Notes: generated by a model not told the origin, from the sequence alone. Shown: positions 1-7,151, counted from the first letter of the stretch. The stretch: DNA of 10,149 bases from Flavobacteriales bacterium (GCA_002696965.1 NZUB01000022.1:1-10149), one strand, 5' to 3'. A program made the numbers and translations.

Positions 1-96
1 ATTAGCGTCATAATTTGTATCAACACAATCTTGTGCAGTTACAACATTAAAGCAACAAAATACGATTGCTGCCAGAGAAAGTAATAATTTTTTCAT
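1..96 (-). CDS. N-terminus of a secreted protein (truncated by window edge)
   Basis: An open frame starts at the ATG complementary to 94-96 and runs off the left edge, giving 32 residues. They form a classic Sec signal peptide: MKK, then a hydrophobic core (LLLSLAAIVF), a short CCF stretch, and a likely signal peptidase I site in VTA-QD near residues 21/22. The mature part begins QDCVDTNYDAN and is too short to assign to a family. The Cys-Cys inside the hydrophobic core is not in a clear lipobox, so a soluble exported protein is more likely than a lipoprotein. A tandem repeat lies 13-40 bp upstream of the start (see 109-155). Function unknown. Confidence 0.7.
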   Translation of the reverse strand, partial: MKKLLLSLAAIVFCCFNVVTAQDCVDTNYDAN

Positions 97-108
97 CGGG
101 TTAAATTT

Positions 109-155
109 TAATTTGTAATTAGGGGTTATAAAAATAATTTGTAATTAGGGGTTAT
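109..155. repeat. Two tandem copies of a 21-bp repeat, 26-bp period
   Basis: The core AATTTGTAATTAGGGGTTAT (with one extra 5' T) occurs identically at 109-129 and 135-155, separated by AAAAA-type sequence. Read on the minus strand it is ATAACCCC followed by TAATTACAAATTA, and it sits in the probable 5' leader of the secreted-protein gene that starts at 96. The four-C run stands out in a region that is otherwise almost entirely A/T. It may be a regulator binding site, an RNA element or simple slippage duplication; the sequence alone does not decide. The rest of 97-355 is AT-rich with no gene and no clear terminator. One TATTTTTG (minus strand, 303 to 296) matches the Bacteroidota -7 consensus but has no matching -33 box. 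Confidence 0.75.
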
Positions 156-355
156 TTAAATATGCTATGAAGTTAATCAATTTTATTCTTCTTTTAAAAA
201 AAAATATAACATGAGAATCAAAAAACTTATTAAGAAAATTGAAAAATTGTTAATAACACTTAATTACGTTACAAAAAAAGATATTATATTTTAATCAAAA
301 ATAAATTGAATGTTAAGTTTATGTTAAATTGTAAAAAATAATATTTCAGAGTGTA

Positions 356-718
356 TTAAGGCATCACAGATGAGTGATGAGAAAGAATTTTAAATACTCC
401 ATTTTGCTTTTGAAACACAAACGTAAATCTAGCATGAGAGATTTGTCTAGTTCCGTCTTGAGCATCAACTTCAAAATCATAAAAACCATTAACAGAATAA
501 TTACTATCATCAATAATATGCTTCTTAAAATCAACAACAGTGGCACTAGGTTTTTTATTTAAAAAAAAGTTAAAGTATTCTCTTATTTTGTCTTTACCTT
601 GTCTAATTTCATCTGAAAAAGTACCTAAGAGCACACCATCATCAGCATAGAGATTAACAACCTGTTCAACTCCATGATTAGAAACTAATTCAATCCAAGT
701 ATTTAATGCATCATTCAT
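356..718 (-). CDS. NTF2-fold (SnoaL-like / CaMKII association-domain type) small protein
   Basis: This 120-residue protein resembles the SgcJ/EcaC and CaMKII association-domain branch of the NTF2-like superfamily, which usually forms small cone-shaped dimers or higher oligomers. Visible signs are an N-terminal helix with W8, the pattern LYADDGVLLGTFS (residues 23-35), GKDKIREYFNFFL (41-53), GFYDFEV (78-84), ARFTFVFQKQNGVFKI (96-111) and the characteristic end HHSSVMP (114-120). There is no signal peptide, so it should be cytoplasmic. The length fits a complete single domain. It is the last gene of the minus-strand cluster and starts 2 bp beyond the stop of the DCC protein gene, so it is probably co-transcribed. 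In the family the pocket may bind a small ligand or serve only for assembly; its role beside iron-uptake genes is unknown. Confidence 0.85.
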   Translation of the reverse strand: MNDALNTWIELVSNHGVEQVVNLYADDGVLLGTFSDEIRQGKDKIREYFNFFLNKKPSATVVDFKKHIIDDSNYSVNGFYDFEVDAQDGTRQISHARFTFVFQKQNGVFKILSHHSSVMP

Positions 719-720
719 AA

Positions 721-1137
721 TTATAAATTTAAAAATTTTGAAGTATTTAATTCATTTGGCAAAACACATTTTTTTCTTTTACCAAAAAAAATATATCTAA
801 TTTTAGCTATTATCCTATATTTTAAATCCCTAATAGGAGGAGGAACAATATAAAAGATTAAAAATATTTTCAATAGGGTTCTTAGATGAAATAAGATAAA
901 AAGCACAGCACTACTTCTGTAGCGAACCACATCTTTATCAATTACGATAATAGAATCATTTTTCACGATGTTAATTTTCTTGTCAGAAATTATTTTTTTT
1001 CCAACTTCACTTTGTATTGATGCTAATCTAAATTTATCATTTATATCTCTATTAATAATAAACCTTACAGACCATACGCACATATTACAAACACCATCAA
1101 ATAGAACAATAATTTTATTATCTGCGTAATTATTCAT
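721..1137 (-). CDS. DCC-family (DUF393) thiol-disulfide oxidoreductase-like protein
   Basis: This 138-residue protein is named after the family's N-terminal DxxCxxC motif, here DGVCNMC (D14, C17, C20), following the strand IIVLF. Other family marks are SVRFIINRD (23-31), FRLASIQSEVGK (36-47), and near the C-terminus YRIIAKIRYIFFGKRKKC with a following LP. The family is thioredoxin-like and predicted to do thiol-disulfide exchange, although few members have been tested. There is no signal peptide; a hydrophobic stretch around residues 76-100 (LFILFHLRTLLKIFLIFYIV) could associate with the membrane. It starts 5 bp after the TonB receptor stop and ends 2 bp before the NTF2-like start, so it is operonic. 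DUF393 proteins are often encoded beside, or fused to, HTTM proteins, and an HTTM gene lies two genes upstream here, so a redox partnership is plausible but inferred. Confidence 0.85.
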   Translation of the reverse strand: MNNYADNKIIVLFDGVCNMCVWSVRFIINRDINDKFRLASIQSEVGKKIISDKKINIVKNDSIIVIDKDVVRYRSSAVLFILFHLRTLLKIFLIFYIVPPPIRDLKYRIIAKIRYIFFGKRKKCVLPNELNTSKFLNL

Positions 1138-1142
1138 TAAAA

Positions 1143-3362
1143 CTAAAATTTATATTCTAAAGTAACATAAAAATTTCTATTAATAGCAGGAATAATACCT
1201 GGACCAGGATAACCTGTTGCCCTGGTAGTAAAATAATGTGTGTCAAGAATATTATTACAACCTAATTCTAGTTTAATATTTTTTAACATATATGACATTG
1301 AAATATCTAGAATTGAATAAGACGGTATAAGACCAATTAAACCGCTCATGTCACTTTCAACAGAGTTAGTTGCATCTGTAAACTGACTTGAAAGATAAGA
1401 ATATTGAAAATTAAAATGAAAATTCTGATAATTAAACTTTAAACCTGACTTAAAATTATATTTTGGCACAAATTCAACTTGATTACCCTCTACTCCATTA
1501 ACCTGTGAGCTCACATACTCTGCTGATAGAATTGAGTTATTTATAAACCAACTGAAATTATAATTAGAATTTAAGTTTAAAATCTCTGTAAAGTTAAAAT
1601 TTAAAAGAGACTCAAAACCATTTATTTTCGCATCTCCAACATTACCCTTTTGATTTTTTACGCTCATATCATCAAAAGTGCGCTGAATAAATCCAATTCT
1701 ATTATTATAGAACATATAAAATAAACTAAGATCATATCTTATTTTTTTGTTCAATGTCCCTCGAAAACCTAAATCAAGGTTGTATCCATCTTCATCACTT
1801 ATTTCAGGGTCAATGATAAAACTTGGATTAACAATATTAATATCAGCAAATGTAACTGCCCTATAATTTTGACTACAATTAGCATACATTTCTAATTGAT
1901 TACTTAAATTATAACTATATCCTAGTCCAAATAACAAAAATGATCTTTCTCTATTATCATAGGATGAATTTATTTGATTTAAAATAACATTATCTGCATT
2001 ATCAGTATTTATTTCTCTGTAATAACCATCCGATTCAGTCTGAATATACTCATATCTTAATCCTGGAACAATAGACATGTTACTATTTAAGTAAATAATA
2101 TTTTCTAAAAAAAGAGCTGTATTAATATTTGGGTTTTCATAATAAGACTGATTTTCATAATTAGGATAAAGATTATATGCAAAATCAAAATCTGCATCAG
2201 ATCCACTTGAACCAGGACCTTGAATATTTAAAGTATTTCCCTTAAAAAACTTCTGACCTAATAATAATGTTGACCGCCTATTAAAAAGAGAGTAGCTATG
2301 AGTAATTTTAGTTTCAAATCCAATATTATCAAAATCTGCCTTAATCAAATCTCTTTCTTGGTATGAGTCAATTTGACTTACTCTGTTACTTCTAAAACCT
2401 ACAGAGTTTCTTGAAGCATTTAATGCAAATGCACTAAAAATCATTTCAGTAGAACTAGATAAAGAAAAATTTGTTTTAAAATTATATAGTAGCCAATTTA
2501 TTTTAAACCAATTTCGTTCTCTGTTACTTTGAAACATATCTAAATTAAACATCGCATCAGTTAAGCCACCAGGTTGCTGAGCTAGGTAATTCAAATACGT
2601 TAATTCAAAAGAAAAATTAATCTTATTATTTAATTTCCAACCTAAATAAGAATAAAAATTATCTGATTGAAAGTTTGAATTGGGTCTAAAGCCATCTCCG
2701 TTTTTAAAATTATAGAATACATAATAGCTATAATTATTTATTGTTCCTGAAAGACTAGAAAAATTAGTATATAGGTTATTTGATGCAAGAGTATTTCTTG
2801 TGATTAATTCCATCTTTCTATTGGAATTAGGTTTTTTAATATTAAAATTTAAAAAACCACCAAATTGTGTACCATATTGTAATGATGCTGCACCTCTAAT
2901 TAACTCTATACTACTCAAAGCTTCGAAAGGTGGAACATAATAACTCTCTGGATAGCCAAGTGGATCAGCACTAATATCATAATAATTTTGTCTTACATTA
3001 AAATTTACAGTTCTTTTAGGGTCTAATCCCCTACCTCCAATATTTAACTGCAATCCAGCATCATCTGTTTGAAAAATATTTAAACTTACAGTCTGACTAT
3101 ACATTTGTCGAGCATTGTTTAGTGCAGAGGAAGATTGGTCTTTAACAAAGATAAGTTGATTTTTCTTACCTGTATAAATTTGATTATTAAAAACACCTTT
3201 TAAATAATCAAAATGAAATACTTTTTGCTTTTTATCTTTTAAATTAATTTGTTGCAACTCAATAGTATCATTATAATTGGATAAAAAATCCGATGGATTT
3301 GCATGGATAAATATCGACACACAACTAAATATTATAATATTTTTAAATACCCTTAATTTCAT
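1143..3362 (-). CDS. TonB-dependent outer-membrane receptor, FecA-like
   Basis: A 739-residue outer-membrane receptor expected to import a metal complex, driven by TonB. Residues 1-21 are a Sec signal peptide. The plug covers roughly 70-178 and carries the FecA-type signature: GGRGLDPKRTVNFNVRQ (109-125), YYDISADPLGYPESYYVPP (127-145), then IELIRGAASLQYGTQFGGFL (152-171). The remainder is barrel strands rich in aromatic and Asn residues, ending FYVTLEYKF with the terminal Phe typical of BAM substrates. There is no STN signalling domain and no recognisable carboxypeptidase-regulatory-like N-terminal domain, so direct anti-sigma signalling is unlikely; the 22-70 segment is unassigned and may hold a TonB box. 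Its start lies inside the end of the HTTM gene (20-bp overlap), implying translational coupling. The true substrate (ferric citrate, another siderophore, or something else) cannot be read from sequence. Confidence 0.92.
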   Translation of the reverse strand: MKLRVFKNIIIFSCVSIFIHANPSDFLSNYNDTIELQQINLKDKKQKVFHFDYLKGVFNNQIYTGKKNQLIFVKDQSSSALNNARQMYSQTVSLNIFQTDDAGLQLNIGGRGLDPKRTVNFNVRQNYYDISADPLGYPESYYVPPFEALSSIELIRGAASLQYGTQFGGFLNFNIKKPNSNRKMELITRNTLASNNLYTNFSSLSGTINNYSYYVFYNFKNGDGFRPNSNFQSDNFYSYLGWKLNNKINFSFELTYLNYLAQQPGGLTDAMFNLDMFQSNRERNWFKINWLLYNFKTNFSLSSSTEMIFSAFALNASRNSVGFRSNRVSQIDSYQERDLIKADFDNIGFETKITHSYSLFNRRSTLLLGQKFFKGNTLNIQGPGSSGSDADFDFAYNLYPNYENQSYYENPNINTALFLENIIYLNSNMSIVPGLRYEYIQTESDGYYREINTDNADNVILNQINSSYDNRERSFLLFGLGYSYNLSNQLEMYANCSQNYRAVTFADINIVNPSFIIDPEISDEDGYNLDLGFRGTLNKKIRYDLSLFYMFYNNRIGFIQRTFDDMSVKNQKGNVGDAKINGFESLLNFNFTEILNLNSNYNFSWFINNSILSAEYVSSQVNGVEGNQVEFVPKYNFKSGLKFNYQNFHFNFQYSYLSSQFTDATNSVESDMSGLIGLIPSYSILDISMSYMLKNIKLELGCNNILDTHYFTTRATGYPGPGIIPAINRNFYVTLEYKF

Positions 3363-4701
3363 CTTGTAAAGGAATTATCCATGTTTTATGCTTTAATGAT
3401 TTTTTAATTGAATATAAATCGACATTACTGCTTACATATCTCTGACTTTTTCTGCCATTTAAAGAGACATAATTATCAACAAATACTTGAACTTTATCTG
3501 CACTATCCTGCGAATAATAATCTCCTAACAAATGTGCATACTCTAAAATCATATCTGCCTGAAAACTCATTTGTTTTTCTTGAAAAGGAGTTAAAAAATT
3601 AGCATTATCTACATAAAAAGAAGTATTATCATTATTAACAATTTTAAAATTAGCTATACCTGTTTTTTCTACTAACATAACCCTCCATGAAAAACGATAA
3701 CCCTGTTCATGCCATAATAATTCTCCAGGATATAACACATATCTAAATGGAATTAAAAATTGTAAAATAAAAAAAAGAGAGATAACTATTAAAGTGGGTT
3801 TAATATATTGAATATTATAAATGCCAATAGTTGTTATTTCACTATTTAACTTAATAAAATTATTGAGTATTTTTCTGAGGATATTAAGTATATATCTATG
3901 AAAATCTGCTGAAAAAAATATTAAAGCACTAAAAATCATAATATAAGGAAACATTCCTATAGGAAACAGAACCTTAGTCAATACATGAAAAATAACTACT
4001 AATAAAAATCCAAATATTCTAGTTCTAGAGTAGAATAATAAAAAAGGAATACTTAAATCATATAATAAACCCGCCCAACTCATAAAATAATGCACCCATT
4101 CTTGTTGAAATAAATGCCCTAAAATAGGAAGATCATAATTGGAAGACAACCATATTTTTAAGGGCATAGCATCTACAATCCAATCAGAGTTTATTTTAGC
4201 AATAGCTGCATAAATATACACAATAGATATAAGTAGCTTAAGACTATCTATAGTCCATTTAGGAACAGTACTATAAGTTTTTTTAGATATTAAATTATCA
4301 ATAGAAAATGAAGCATTAGCAGGAATAAATATTAATAAAAAACTTAATACTGAAACAAAGTAATAGTGATTTAGATAAGTGGTCTTATCCATCAGTTCTA
4401 TATATGTAAAACTTAAAAAGAAAATAATAATAGAAAATCTATATTTTAAGCCCAGAAATACACAAAAAGATGAAATAGCGCATATTAAAAATAGAAAATA
4501 TGTACTATTACCTAATGGCTCTACCCATTCAAAACCAAAATAAGAAAAATGATATGATGGAATTATGTATAATTCTTCAATCCAGCCCTTAAGCCAAAAC
4601 CTAATGATACTACAAAACATTAAAATGCCAAAGAAAATCCTATAAACAGCTAAAATGGATGAATCTTCATTGGACTGTAAATAGCTGAAAATTTTTGACA
4701 T
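3343..4701 (-). CDS. Vitamin K-dependent gamma-carboxylase-like HTTM membrane protein
   Basis: A 452-residue multi-pass membrane protein of the HTTM/VKGC family. The N-terminal half (about 15-320) has several hydrophobic helices with VKGC hallmarks: RIFFGILMF (21-29), GWIEELYIIP followed by HFSYFGFEWVEP (39-62), LNHYYF (110-115) and YAAIAKINSDWI (164-175). By remembered alignment, N111-H112 match the human Asn159-His160 region and K169 the catalytic base Lys218. The C-terminal soluble part keeps LYPGELLWHEQGYRFSWR (323-340), an MILEYAHLL segment (384-392) and VSLNGRKSQ (412-420), also found in full-length members. So the whole enzyme is present, not just the membrane domain. Vertebrate VKGC couples reduced vitamin K epoxidation to Glu carboxylation; bacterial homologues are poorly understood and may use another quinol or substrate. 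It starts 12 bp after the imelysin stop and overlaps the receptor start by 20 bp. Confidence 0.9.
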   Translation of the reverse strand: MSKIFSYLQSNEDSSILAVYRIFFGILMFCSIIRFWLKGWIEELYIIPSYHFSYFGFEWVEPLGNSTYFLFLICAISSFCVFLGLKYRFSIIIFFLSFTYIELMDKTTYLNHYYFVSVLSFLLIFIPANASFSIDNLISKKTYSTVPKWTIDSLKLLISIVYIYAAIAKINSDWIVDAMPLKIWLSSNYDLPILGHLFQQEWVHYFMSWAGLLYDLSIPFLLFYSRTRIFGFLLVVIFHVLTKVLFPIGMFPYIMIFSALIFFSADFHRYILNILRKILNNFIKLNSEITTIGIYNIQYIKPTLIVISLFFILQFLIPFRYVLYPGELLWHEQGYRFSWRVMLVEKTGIANFKIVNNDNTSFYVDNANFLTPFQEKQMSFQADMILEYAHLLGDYYSQDSADKVQVFVDNYVSLNGRKSQRYVSSNVDLYSIKKSLKHKTWIIPLQDEIKGI

Positions 4702-4713
4702 TATAATCTATTT

Positions 4714-5811
4714 TTAATCACCGTCAGCATCAACATAGTCAACAGAGACTGCTAATGACTGTAACATATCAACCTTGAAATATACAACAAGTAACTGAAT
4801 TGCATCATAAGCATATAACATCTCTATATTATTGGTCTCTATTTGATTAAAAAAATTATTATCAAGAGAATTAATTTGAGTTCTAGAAGTAGAAAATTGT
4901 GATAATATATCATTTGATAAATTAGAATCTGATGAACCAGGTAAATAGTTAAGATAAGAGCTAAAACTAGGCCCAGAAATCTCCGAATCTATATGTTTAC
5001 CTATGAAAAAATCTTCACATGCTTGAAGAGCTTCTAAAGCTAATTGTTTTGAAACATCTTTTTTATAAAAAGCTTCAACACTATTCGGAATTGGATTTGA
5101 TGAAAAAACACCAGCTGGTATTCCAAATTTATTTGCTCTAAAACCTTTTTCGAAAAAAAATATAAAATCGTTTGTCATTATATTTAGAGATGATGTAGCG
5201 GTATTTCCATTAGAATCTATAAAATCATTTTTTGAATCAGACCAAGCATCAATTACTAAATTGGTATTATATATCATATTATCAATAATCGCAACTAAAT
5301 AATTAATATATCTTTCATCATTTTGATAAAGAGAAACTATTGAGCTCACATCTTCGGCTAAACCATGAATCATATAGTCTAAAGCAGGGAATCCCCTTGC
5401 ATCATTATAACTATTATTATTTAAATCTAAAATTTCACTAGTAATATTAACATCTATAAAGTCTGCATCGGCAGGGTAAACATTCATTTTATTCTTATAA
5501 TTTATAGTTTCAGCGTAACCAAAATCAAACATTTCAATGTATTGCCATTTCATATATGCCGTCAACCAGTCAGCAGACACCTTAATTAAATTAGATTCAT
5601 TTGGATTAGAAACAAATTCTTCTACACTTTGATGTAAATCTGAGAGACTAATATTAAAATTTTCATAAGCTGGTGTAATAATATTATCAGCCCAATTAAG
5701 TAAAATTGATTGCCTATCATATCCATCACCAAATAGATCGTTATCATTATTTTCAGTATCACAAGAAAATAACAGGATGGAAATAGTAAATAAATAAATA
5801 ATTTTTTTCAT
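4714..5811 (-). CDS. Imelysin-family lipoprotein (iron-uptake associated)
   Basis: A 365-residue predicted lipoprotein with a type II signal peptide and lipobox LFSC (lipidated C17), followed by an acidic stretch. Imelysin (peptidase M75/IrpA-like) signatures are NWADNIITPAYENF (39-52), SADWLTAYMKWQYIEMFDFG (79-98), ADFIDVNITSEI (116-127), ARGFPALDYMIHG (138-150) and FEKGFRANKFGIPAGVFSS (220-238), ending YVDADGD. The family is two four-helix-bundle halves implicated in bacterial iron uptake; peptidase activity is not generally expected. The conserved metal-type motif GxHxxE is altered to GFPALD (140-145), so His is Pro and Glu is Asp. Its position directly before the HTTM and TonB receptor genes supports a cell-surface or periplasmic role in metal capture. 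The MKK start at the head of the signal peptide is the natural one. Confidence 0.92.
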   Translation of the reverse strand: MKKIIYLFTISILLFSCDTENNDNDLFGDGYDRQSILLNWADNIITPAYENFNISLSDLHQSVEEFVSNPNESNLIKVSADWLTAYMKWQYIEMFDFGYAETINYKNKMNVYPADADFIDVNITSEILDLNNNSYNDARGFPALDYMIHGLAEDVSSIVSLYQNDERYINYLVAIIDNMIYNTNLVIDAWSDSKNDFIDSNGNTATSSLNIMTNDFIFFFEKGFRANKFGIPAGVFSSNPIPNSVEAFYKKDVSKQLALEALQACEDFFIGKHIDSEISGPSFSSYLNYLPGSSDSNLSNDILSQFSTSRTQINSLDNNFFNQIETNNIEMLYAYDAIQLLVVYFKVDMLQSLAVSVDYVDADGD

Positions 5812-5834
5812 AGAATGATAAGTATAAATAACAA

Positions 5835-5908
5835 TTAAAGGTGTGTTACATAATACGTTAATAATTTACCCCAAATATTAAGTAGAAAAGTTAATAACAC
5901 ACCTTTAA
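5835..5908 (-). promoter_or_regulatory. 14-bp perfect inverted repeat between DUF4856 and imelysin genes
   Basis: TTAAAGGTGTGTTA (5835-5848) and its exact reverse complement TAACACACCTTTAA (5895-5908) bracket a 46-nt loop. Inside the loop, 5858-5867 and 5873-5881 can form a second stem with one bulge around ACCCC. The element fills most of the 119-bp gap between the DUF4856 stop and the imelysin start. Transcribed with the operon, the outer stem is followed by a U-rich run (UUGUUAUUUAU), so it could be a partial terminator, an mRNA processing or stability hairpin that gives DUF4856 more transcript than the downstream genes, or a pair of operator half-sites. No strong promoter is visible in the gap. 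Confidence 0.6.
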
Positions 5909-5930
5909 AAGTTAAAAGTGAATCTAAATA

Positions 5931-7082
5931 TTATAAACCTGATACAGATTGGATTTGAGAAACCATAGTATTTAATTCATCAACTGTGATATTCCAAAAA
6001 CCATCACCCTCCATCATTTGATCTAGCATTGAAGTTACTTCTGAATTAGTGAAGTAGCTTGTGTATTGTAAACTTAATACAAAACCATAGCCTTCAGACA
6101 ATCCATGAAAAGTATCTTCTCTTGCACCGCCATCAGCCAATGTGCTAGCAGCACCAGATAAGTAATCAATTGCTTTTTGAGCTATAATTTTATCTAGATT
6201 TTCCATAATAATAGCAGCTTGCTCATCTCTAATAATATAGTCACCAGCAACAATAGCTGCTCTACCTAACTTAAATGCATCATAGATAGTATTAGCAATA
6301 CCAGGGTGAGATCCATCATTTAATTTCTTTAGATACTTGTTAACTAACACTCCTTTACCTTCAGCAGGTCCATTTGCATTATTATCAGTTCCACCAACAT
6401 GTTCATTATTATAACCATATAAATAACCATAACCTTCATCCCAATAATGTTCCATCTCTGTATAATTATCACCATCTAAACATGCTGCATCTGATGGGTC
6501 ATTACATCCTCCATCTAACTTTGATGCAGTAATATAATTATTAGAAATTTGATCAACAACAAATGCTCCCATAAGACCTTTAATAAATGCTTGGTCAATT
6601 TCTAATCCTTTTGAATCAACTTGATAAGTGGAATTTCCACTAGTCGTAATATATCCCGCTGTACCATTTGTAGCAATATTATCCCAATTAGCATATACAT
6701 CTTGCAGAGCAGTAAACATATCAATAAACTGTTGTCTTACAGTAACTGCTGAACCTTGCCCAGCAGAAGTTTTAGATCCAATATTCTTACCACAGTCATA
6801 TGCAAAATCAAAACCTGTACCATCACTAAACATTGTTTCAAATTCAGCAGCAGTAAACGCATTTTGTTCATTCATTGCATTATAAATATCTGTAGCCATT
6901 TGAAGTCTACACGTTTGACCAGAAAATGAAACTGAAGATTCTCCATTTCTTTCAAATTCATATGTTGCTGGAGCAACAACATGTATATGACTATCATGAT
7001 TATCATCTTTGTCACAACTCACTATGAAAAGCGGAGCTGCTAATAAAAAAATTATATAAAAAAAGTTCTTAGATAAATTCAT
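5931..7082 (-). CDS. DUF4856 domain lipoprotein (imelysin-associated)
   Basis: A 383-residue predicted lipoprotein: hydrophobic signal, lipobox FIVSC (C23), then DKDDNHDSHIH. The residues after the cysteine (D-K-D-D-N) fit the K-(D/E)2 lipoprotein export signal described for Bacteroidota surface lipoproteins, so it is probably on the cell surface. The DUF4856 domain is recognised by YEFERNGESSVSFSGQT (41-57) followed by RLQMATDIYNAM, by EMEHYWDEGYGYLYG (209-223) and by TFHGLSEGYGFVLSLQY (324-340). The last two share HxxxEGYG (H212/E216 and H326/E330), suggesting an internal duplication and a possible metal site. The family is usually found beside imelysin genes and is thought to be linked to iron, although its biochemistry is unknown. 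It is the first gene of the cluster, directly downstream of the operator boxes at 7111-7192. Five cysteines are present, one being the lipid cysteine. Confidence 0.9.
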   Translation of the reverse strand: MNLSKNFFYIIFLLAAPLFIVSCDKDDNHDSHIHVVAPATYEFERNGESSVSFSGQTCRLQMATDIYNAMNEQNAFTAAEFETMFSDGTGFDFAYDCGKNIGSKTSAGQGSAVTVRQQFIDMFTALQDVYANWDNIATNGTAGYITTSGNSTYQVDSKGLEIDQAFIKGLMGAFVVDQISNNYITASKLDGGCNDPSDAACLDGDNYTEMEHYWDEGYGYLYGYNNEHVGGTDNNANGPAEGKGVLVNKYLKKLNDGSHPGIANTIYDAFKLGRAAIVAGDYIIRDEQAAIIMENLDKIIAQKAIDYLSGAASTLADGGAREDTFHGLSEGYGFVLSLQYTSYFTNSEVTSMLDQMMEGDGFWNITVDELNTMVSQIQSVSGL

Positions 7083-7110
7083 TACAAATACTATTTAAAT
7101 TAATACTATT

Positions 7111-7129
7111 ATTTAGATGGGGTCTAAAT
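7111..7129. promoter_or_regulatory. Operator-like palindrome, box A (promoter-downstream copy)
   Basis: ATTTAGATGGGGTCTAAAT is a perfect 7-5-7 palindrome, and the symmetry extends to 10-bp arms (7108-7117 and 7123-7132). It shares the outer pattern ATTTAnA-N5-TnTAAAT and the exact 19-bp length with two further boxes upstream. It lies just downstream of the predicted start of transcription of the DUF4856 operon, 28 bp before the ATG, where a bound repressor would block polymerase. A Fur/PerR or DtxR-type metalloregulator is the likely reader, by inference from the iron-type genes. Confidence 0.65.
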
Positions 7130-7136
7130 AATGAAG

Positions 7137-7144
7137 CAAAAATA
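7137..7144 (-). promoter_or_regulatory. Predicted -7 promoter element of the DUF4856-imelysin operon
   Basis: On the minus strand 7144 to 7137 reads TATTTTTG, an exact match to the Bacteroidota sigma-ABfr -7 consensus TAnnTTTG. No clear TTG occurs at the -33 position; the sequence there is TTTAGAA (around 7163-7169) inside operator box B. Transcription would begin near 7131, giving a leader of about 50 nt. A weak -33 masked by an operator is compatible with a tightly regulated promoter. Confidence 0.5.
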
Positions 7145-7151
7145 TAAATTT

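Noticed and set aside
311..330. Direct repeat TGTTAAGTT / TGTTAAATT, 11-bp period
   Set aside because: Short and imperfect in very AT-rich sequence; expected by chance.
362..379. Hairpin CATCAC-N6-GTGATG as a possible terminator of the operon
   Set aside because: Only a 6-bp stem, lies within the coding sequence for the conserved HHSSVMP end of the NTF2-like protein, and no U-tract follows on the minus strand.
374..562. Plus-strand open frame inside the NTF2-like gene
   Set aside because: Antisense shadow of a well-supported gene; low-complexity Ile/Asn/Lys translation and no recognisable features.
3408..3602. Plus-strand open frame inside the HTTM gene
   Set aside because: Antisense to conserved VKGC C-terminal sequence; no promoter or family resemblance.
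6628..6885. 85-codon plus-strand open frame inside the DUF4856 gene
   Set aside because: Antisense shadow; the DUF4856 frame carries clear family motifs and this frame carries none.
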